From: Gammaproteobacteria bacterium | GTDB lineage: Bacteria > Pseudomonadota > Gammaproteobacteria > Pseudomonadales > Cellvibrionaceae | Length of the DNA: 46,439 nt | Direction of reading: 5' to 3' | Assembly: GCA_005801205.1 (NCBI GenBank) | Contig: SYDJ01000054.1 | Location: forward strand, 1-46,439 | In this document: positions 35,969 to 43,700 of the stretch, piece after piece | Layout: each line of letters starts with the position of its first letter | Numbering within the stretch: the stretch's first letter is position 1 | Position numbers and translations under genes: made by a program | Notes under the pieces: model-generated | The model's database searches: none | Told to the model about the DNA's origin: nothing | Seen by the model: only the letters and a program-made list of their open reading frames with translations

Positions 35969-37660
35969 TTATAGGGTCTTTTGATCGTTGCTGACGACTT
36001 TTCCTTCGTTCATAAAAATTACTTCATCTGCGCAGTTGAAATATCGGTCATCATGAGTAATGACGATAACTAATTTATTTAAGGCTCTAATTGACGGTAA
36101 TATTTCAGTGTAAAATAATTTTTTATGTTCTGGATCTTGATCCGCTGCCCATTCATCGAATACATAAATGTCCTTGTCCTCTAGCAATGCAACTAGAAGT
36201 GCTAACCGCCGACGTTGGCCATCTGATAATTTTATAGTAGTGAATTCGCCATTAATAAATTCAGTTTTCCCTTTCAAGCCAAATTTTTCCAAATAGTCAT
36301 TTATACGTTTTACATCTATATCCGTATATTCTCGGTAGAGTGTTCTAAATAAGTAATAGTTTGAATAAATTACAGAAATTTTTGATCTTGCAGAAACAAT
36401 ATTATCGCTGGTGATAGTAGTTTCATCGAGTGAAACCGAACCAGTGGTTGGAATATAGTGCAGAGAAATTATCTTGCTCAAGGTGGATTTTCCAGAGCCA
36501 TTTCCTCCCACAATAAAATAAATTTTTCCTTTTTCGAAAGATAGGGTCGTTTTACTTAAGGAAAAAGGGGTGTCTTGACCTTCGATTTGTTTTGGATAGT
36601 TATATGTTATATTTTTTATATTAAATGTAGTCCATTCCTTAATGACAGGAGCGTTTGGTGATACTACTTCTTCATCTAAATCTTGTAATGCATGAATACG
36701 TGCAAGTGAAACACTACCCCGTTGAAGACTTTGAATGTTAGATAGTATATTTCCAATTGGGCCTGCCACGTAGAGAAGCGCCATAATAACGCCATAACTT
36801 TGTGTTGGCGCTAAATTAATAGCGTTTGGAAGAAAAAATACTACAAGACCAATAATTAAAAATACGAGAAGGTCACTAAAATTACCAGCGGTGTGCAACA
36901 GCGAATCTCCCAATTTCTCTATGCGCAATGCTTTGTTAAGTGGGCTAATAAATTCATCCTCCATAAATTTATCCGTTTTATTTTGGTCAAGCTTTAACTC
37001 ATAAACTCCAAAAATAAGTCCTCTTATGCCTTCTTGGCTAGTATCTTGAAGATCTCTCGCCTTTTGGAAAAGGCGCATGGATATATTGGCAGGAACTTGA
37101 AATAGGAAAGACCCGACTATTATTGCAGTTAAAAAAATAAAAAATACGTATATATTTAAACTAGCTAAATAACATAGCATCCCTACTATAGTAAGGGCAG
37201 AAACGAGTAACATAGGGATTGCAGTAGCGGCACTAGCAACTGCTTGAGAATCTGCCCCTATTATATTCAGTAATCTCGACAGGCCTTCCTTTTCTACATG
37301 CGCAACCAACATTTTTTGAATCTTTCTCGCAATAACAATCTTTAAGTTGGCAGTAGCTGTTTTAGCGATATTGCTCACCATAATTATGGATATTAGTTTC
37401 ATCAGTACGATGATGATACAAAGACTAAAAAATATTAGGGGATAGTTTTCGTTAACAAAACCGGGAAGAGAGATATCATTTGCGGGAGATTCTGCGGTAT
37501 TTGCTCTGCTGTAAACTCCATAAAGTGCGAAGGGTATAATTAACCCGTAAAGTGATCCGGCTATTGAGCCAGCAATTATACTTAACACCAGTAGTCGTGG
37601 AGAAGTATTGTATAAAAGTGTTGCTATAGAGGTTTTAGAAGTTTTCAATCTTTTCACCAA
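35969..37660 (-). CDS. cyclic-peptide export ABC transporter (SyrD/PvdE family)
   Basis: 563-residue fused membrane/ATPase exporter. Six membrane segments lie in residues 15-310. The ATPase then has Walker A GGNGSGKST (about 385), signature LSDGQRRR (about 478), and Walker B/D-loop VFDEWAADQDPEHK (about 505), a variant wording characteristic of the SyrD/PvdE peptide-export group. The H-loop is ITHDD. It moves non-ribosomal peptides from cytoplasm to periplasm. It follows the NRPS gene by 73 bp on the same strand, making it the natural exporter of that product. The TolC-family gene nearby could complete export. Confidence 0.92.
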   Translation of the reverse strand: MVKRLKTSKTSIATLLYNTSPRLLVLSIIAGSIAGSLYGLIIPFALYGVYSRANTAESPANDISLPGFVNENYPLIFFSLCIIIVLMKLISIIMVSNIAKTATANLKIVIARKIQKMLVAHVEKEGLSRLLNIIGADSQAVASAATAIPMLLVSALTIVGMLCYLASLNIYVFFIFLTAIIVGSFLFQVPANISMRLFQKARDLQDTSQEGIRGLIFGVYELKLDQNKTDKFMEDEFISPLNKALRIEKLGDSLLHTAGNFSDLLVFLIIGLVVFFLPNAINLAPTQSYGVIMALLYVAGPIGNILSNIQSLQRGSVSLARIHALQDLDEEVVSPNAPVIKEWTTFNIKNITYNYPKQIEGQDTPFSLSKTTLSFEKGKIYFIVGGNGSGKSTLSKIISLHYIPTTGSVSLDETTITSDNIVSARSKISVIYSNYYLFRTLYREYTDIDVKRINDYLEKFGLKGKTEFINGEFTTIKLSDGQRRRLALLVALLEDKDIYVFDEWAADQDPEHKKLFYTEILPSIRALNKLVIVITHDDRYFNCADEVIFMNEGKVVSNDQKTL

Positions 37661-37733
37661 AATTAATTTTAAAGCATGTGAGGTTATGTATATTTTCTAG
37701 TTAGGGCTGTAGAGGCCAAAGGTACTTGTTTTG

Positions 37734-40700
37734 TCAATCCAGCAATTCATGTAGGATATTTTCAATTTGAATAATAATATCCCTGCTCAAAGTAAAAGAT
37801 CGGGACGGGTGATAATAGGGATTTTTATAAATAACACCACCTTCATAGCCAGGAATTTCTATTCGGATGATTAACTTCCCATCTTTAATGTCAACCATAA
37901 TATAAACACGATCTTTTGAAATTAAATCTGGGCTAATATCTTTGTAATTTGAGTTGATATAACTGGGAGTCATCAATTGATTGTTAGTTAGATTGAAGTT
38001 GGTACCAAGATCATAGCGATTTCCTGTATCGTAATTAATGAGAATTTGTGATTGAGGAAAAGTTTTATATTCAGGCTTCTCCAAAATATTTTTATTCCAT
38101 TTGTAACTTAAAGCAAGCTTTGGTAAGGCCTCTCTTTCACTGCTGATATGACGAAGAGACGATAAAACTGGTAAATCAAATCTAGAGTTAATTAGTAAAG
38201 GAGCATTGTATGCTATATCGCCAATAGTGCTAGTGTTATCGAAGTCGGAAAATATTGGACCTCTTCCACTATTGATGATCTCGAGTAATGTAATATTATT
38301 TTTTGTCCAAGCAGAAAACACTCGCGCTATCGCAAGTAGTATTACATCAAAGGCATTAATTCCTTGTTGGGAAATTTTTGAGGAATATAAAACACTTGTT
38401 TTTTCGGTCGAAAGACTATTGGCTGACATTGTTTTTTCTAAACACTTCCGTAACGGGGCCGTGATAATCTCCTTTTGCCATAGGCATTGTATACTAGCCA
38501 ATTCAGCTTCATTGGCCCAGTCGGTATCATCTAAAAAATCATCTGAAACTTTATCGTGCGGCAAACTGAGCACGTGATCCCAAGGCTTGCTTTTCCAATA
38601 TTGAAGATCTTGCGCCCAGTAATTTTTGGCATTACTACTAATCACGTCATACCATTCTATGATATTGGTATAATGTTTTCTTGTATTGTAGCTTTCGCCT
38701 TTTAGTAAAGAACTTAATATTTCGTCAAAATCATTCATTACAATTTCAATTGAAAACCCATCTAAAATGTTATGATGCCAAATAATAAAAAGACGTTTTG
38801 GGTTGTGTTCACCACAATTGAATAAATATGCTTTGAATAGTTCATCATCCTCTGTAAATGAAAACGCATTTGAGGGTATGGTAGCGACATATTCATCACA
38901 GTTTAGCCAGGCATCCTCGCAAATATCTAGTTCATTGGGTATTGAAAAATCTTTATAGATTACATTGAATATTTCCTTCGTATGTCTAAACGTATGAACT
39001 AAATTTCCAGCTGAATTAATATATTGTCTTGAGTTTAATATTGGATGCATCTCTCTTAGTAGAGAAAATGCGCTTTGTAATAGCTCAAAAGTAATAGCGG
39101 TAGATTGTATATCTAAAAAAATAGAGCCGGTATGGTGTGCTATAACATTCAACGTTTTATTTTTATTAAATAGCCTATTAACTGGTATGGAGTACTCAAT
39201 TGAAGCATCAAATGCTTCGGCAATGATTTCTGGTGTTGTTAAAATATTCTGTTCTATAAATCGCGCACTTTCTTCTATTCTTGGGTATTGAAAGATATGA
39301 CTAATTTTAAATCTATCATCTATTTCTAGATTAATTTTACGCACCAAGCGTGCAGCAAGTAGTGAGTTTCCACCTAGCTGGAAAAAATTGTCAGTAATTC
39401 CAATGGGATTAATTTTTAATATTTCATGCCACATGTTGCACAGTGCTTGTTCAATTTGTGTGCGTGGGGCAATATAGGTCGCTTGTAAGATAGATATGTC
39501 TGGCTCAGGTAGCGCTTTGCGATCCACTTTGCCATTCGGTGTTAAGGGTAAAGATTCCAACAAGACAAACGCTGAAGGCACCATGTAATGCGGCAACACA
39601 TCACGGCAATATTTCGTTAGCGCACGTTTGCTCGGAGCCGCACTTTGCGCAAGCTTCTGGAGCTGACCTAAAGACTCAAAGCCTTGCAATGCAGAAGTAC
39701 TATCCATCCAATCAATCAAACACGCGACCTCATCAACACCGGCCTCTTTGAGACGATTAATAATCGGCAAGGTGCTTTGCGGCGTCCCAATTAAGGACGC
39801 TGTACGCGTATAACGCTCAAACGCAAACTCAACGACACGATCTAAATCAGTTTCACTGTAACCTTCTGTTGATATATCGAGGCTTTTAAGCAGCGGTAAT
39901 AGCAAGGAAATGTGCGCACGCATGTAGGTCATAAAAGGCACGCGAGCCTGCTCTAGAGTTTTCGCCAAGTCCTCACCAAGATAGGTGTGGATCATCAGGG
40001 TCACGCGATAGTGTTTGGGATTGTGTCCATGCTTCGAGAGGGATTCACGATACAGAACCAATTTTTCTTCCAGTTCTTCAATGGTTTGTCCCAGCAAGTG
40101 GGTTAACAGATGCGCTCCTATGCGACCAGCTTCAATAAAGGTTTCCGGATTGCCTGCAGCCGTAATCCATAGGGGTAATTTTGTTTGCACCGGTTGCGGG
40201 TATACTTTGACCTCTACATCTCTACCATTACCATCTTTACGACTAATTGAGTCTCCTGACCATAAACGTTTGAGATCTTTGATGCCGTTAATAACAGCAT
40301 CTTTGCGCGATGCGAAATTATGCGGCGCCAAAACAAAATCGCGAGTGTGCCAACCGCTGGCAATCGCAAGACCTACACGACCATTAGACAAGTTATCAAC
40401 AACCGACCATTCTTCGGCAACACGAATCGGATCATGGAGCGGCAAAACCACACTGCCGGAACGCAATTTTACGCGCGTAGTCTGGGTGGCAATCGCAGCA
40501 CTTAATATGGCTGGGTTGGGGTATAAACCACCCACCGGATCAAAGTGACGCTCCGGTGTCCAGATCGCTTCAAAGCCTTCGTCATCCGCAAATTTCGCGG
40601 CTTTTAAATACAAATCGTATTTGTTGTCCTGGGTATCATTATCAGCACCGAAATAAAAGAGACTAAAAGAAATATCGGTTTTGCTTTTGCTGTAATCTTT

Positions 40701-43700
40701 GTTTTCACTGTTGTCATTTTGCTCTTCAGCGGATGTGGGTACAACGTAAGCTACCAGTTGTTTGTCTCCGGTCTGCGTTTCCTTTGCTACCACAACACTA
40801 TCTTTAATCCGTGGGTGTTGCATCAACGTATTTTCAATCTCACCTAACTCAATACGGAATCCACGGATTTTCACTTGATGATCGATACGGCCTAAAAATT
40901 CCAAATTACCATCCGGTAACCAACGCACCAAATCGCCGGTTTTATACAAGCGTTCGCTGCTGGCGGGATTGGTTTTATCGTAAAACGGATTGGGAATAAA
41001 TTTTTCAGCCGTTAATTCGGGGCGATGCAAATAACCACGAGTAACTCCAGCACCGCCAATTAACAATTCACCCGCAACCCCTACAGGGGCAAGTTCCAAG
41101 CTCTTAGTCGCAATATAAATTTGCGTGTTAGCAATGGGTTGTCCCATAAATATTTGATCAGACTTGGGCAAGATTTGCTGCGTGGTTGACCAGATGGTAG
41201 TTTCTGTCGGGCCATACATATTCCACAATCCGACCTGCGCTTTGTTAAGTAATTCAGTGGCCAAGTGCAAACCTAATGCTTCACCACCGCACAACACTTT
41301 GAGCGGTGATTCAAGCTGCCAATTTGCATCCAACAACATTTTCCATGTGGCTGGGGTTGCTTGCATCACAGATACACAGTGTTGCTTGATTAACTCAGAC
41401 AGCGCATCTGGATTTATCGTCACCTCTTTGGCTGCAACAATTAATTTTGCACCACCGACTAAAGGTAAAAACAATTCCAAGCCATGAATATCAAACGAGG
41501 TAGAGGTCACGGCTAACAAACAATCTTCGGTGTTAAAACCTGGCTTATCGCGCATTCCCGTTAAGAAATTCACAACATTTGTGTGCTCAACCATTACCCC
41601 TTTCGGATTGCCCGTCGAACCCGAGGTATAAATCACATAGGCCAAGTGATTTGAGGTTAAGCCTAATGCGCTTGTGTTGGGGTTTTCTGTCGATTGTGTT
41701 TGTAATTGTTGTTGAAGATTTTCATCATCAAGATACACGGCTTGTGCATCACTCACCGGCGTGGTTTCGCGCAGATGACGTTGTGTTAATACGGTTGTCA
41801 GATTGGCATTGTCGAGCATGTATTTTAGACGCGTATCGGGATACTCCGGATCCAGCGGTACATAAGCACCACCCGCTTTTAGAATCGCCAATATACTAAT
41901 AACCATTTCCAGCGAGCGTTCCACACAAATACCCACCAAGGCATCGGGTTTAACCTGCTTCTCGTTGATAAGGTAATGCGCCAGCTGATTCGCCTTGGTG
42001 TTGAGTTCCCCGTAGGTGAGTTGCTGCTTTTCAAAGACTACCGCGATGGCATCGGGATTTTTCTCGACCTGAGCCTCAAACAACTCATGAATGCATTTAT
42101 CGTTCGGATAATCTGTTCTTGTATTGTTCCAGTCCACTAACAATTGCTGGCGTTCTTGTGCACTGAGCATTTCAACTTTAAAAACGCTTTCGTTCGGCTT
42201 AGCAATTAATGCTTCGAGTAATAATTCAAAGTGATTTGCCATACGAGCAATAGTTTTCGATTCAAACAAATCCGTGTTGTATTCCCAGTTTAGTTTCAAT
42301 CCATCAAGGCTTTCGTTCACATATAACGTTAAATCATATTTAGCAATCCCGACATGCTGTTCCGCAGCAGCGAGTATTAAGCCGGGAATATCCAGAGCGC
42401 CCTCTTCATTGTTTTGTAAAACTAACATCACTTGAAATAATGGGCTATGACTAAGGTTTCGTTCTGGCTGTAGCCGCTCGACGATTTTTTCAAAGGGTAC
42501 TTGTTGATGTGCATAGGCATCAAGCAACATAGCTTTGCTTTGGTTGAGTAATGTTGAAAAGCTGGGGTTTTCTGATAAATCACTACGCAGAACGAGAGTG
42601 TTGACAAAAAAACCAATTAACTCAGCTATCCCAGCGTGCTCACGATTAGCAATTGGGCTTCCCACCACAATATCTGTTTCATTGCTATAGCGTGATAACA
42701 ACACAGAGAAGGTTGCGTGTAATCCCATAAACAGTGTCGCGCCTTGGGATTGGCAAAGTTGATTTAGAGCAGAGCGAGTCGTGTTTGTAATGTGTGATTT
42801 GTAAACATCTCCTTCAAAGCTTTGCTGGTTGGGTCGAATTCGATCGAGTGGCAGGCTGTGTACAACCGGTAAGTTGGAAAGTTGTTTAGCCCAGTAACTT
42901 AATTGCTGCTCTAGCACCTCGCCTTGCAGCCAACTGCGTTGCCAATGGGCATAGTCGGCATACTGAATAGATAGAGGCGGCAAGGGATTGGTATCACCAC
43001 GGCTGTAGGCGCTATAGAGAGCGCATAGCTCATTCAAAAATATCGACAATGACCAACCATCAGAGGCTATATGGTGCATAACCACGAGAAGAAAATGCTC
43101 ATCTTCTGCGATTTTCAATAACTCAGCGCGCAGCATCACATCCGTACTTAAATCAAATACATGATGGGCTTCTGCTAGTATCCGCTCAGTTTTTTGTAAG
43201 TGACAAGCACCTTCTTCTAAGGCAGATAAATCAGTCATTGTGATTAGAAATGGTCTGGCGGCCTGAATGATTTGTATCGGCTGCCCATCATCGCCTACTG
43301 CAAAACAGGTGCGAAGGCTTTCATGGCGTTCGATAATAGAATTAAAGGCTGCAGTGAGCGCACTGTAATTTAGGTGACCTGAGAGTGTTAACCCGCCGGG
43401 CAGATTGTAATGCGCACTGCCTCCATCGATTTGATCCAGAATCCATAATCGTTGCTGAGCAAATGAAGGCAGTAATACCTTTTCCCGAGATGTTTTTGCT
43501 AGCGCTATATATATTGAATTATTTTCTAGCGCCGATATTTCCTCTACTAATGCTTCCACTGTTGGAGAGGTAAAAAAAGTTTTTAAGGGCAGGGTTATCT
43601 TAAAGACTTGATTAATGCGTGCAACTAATCGCGTGGCTGATAGGGAGTGTCCGCCCAATTTGAAGAAATTATCTGTAATACCTACACGCTCTGAACTTAG

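Noticed and set aside
40015-40548. 177-aa + strand ORF inside the NRPS
   Set aside because: Shadow of the luciferase-like domain coding frame.
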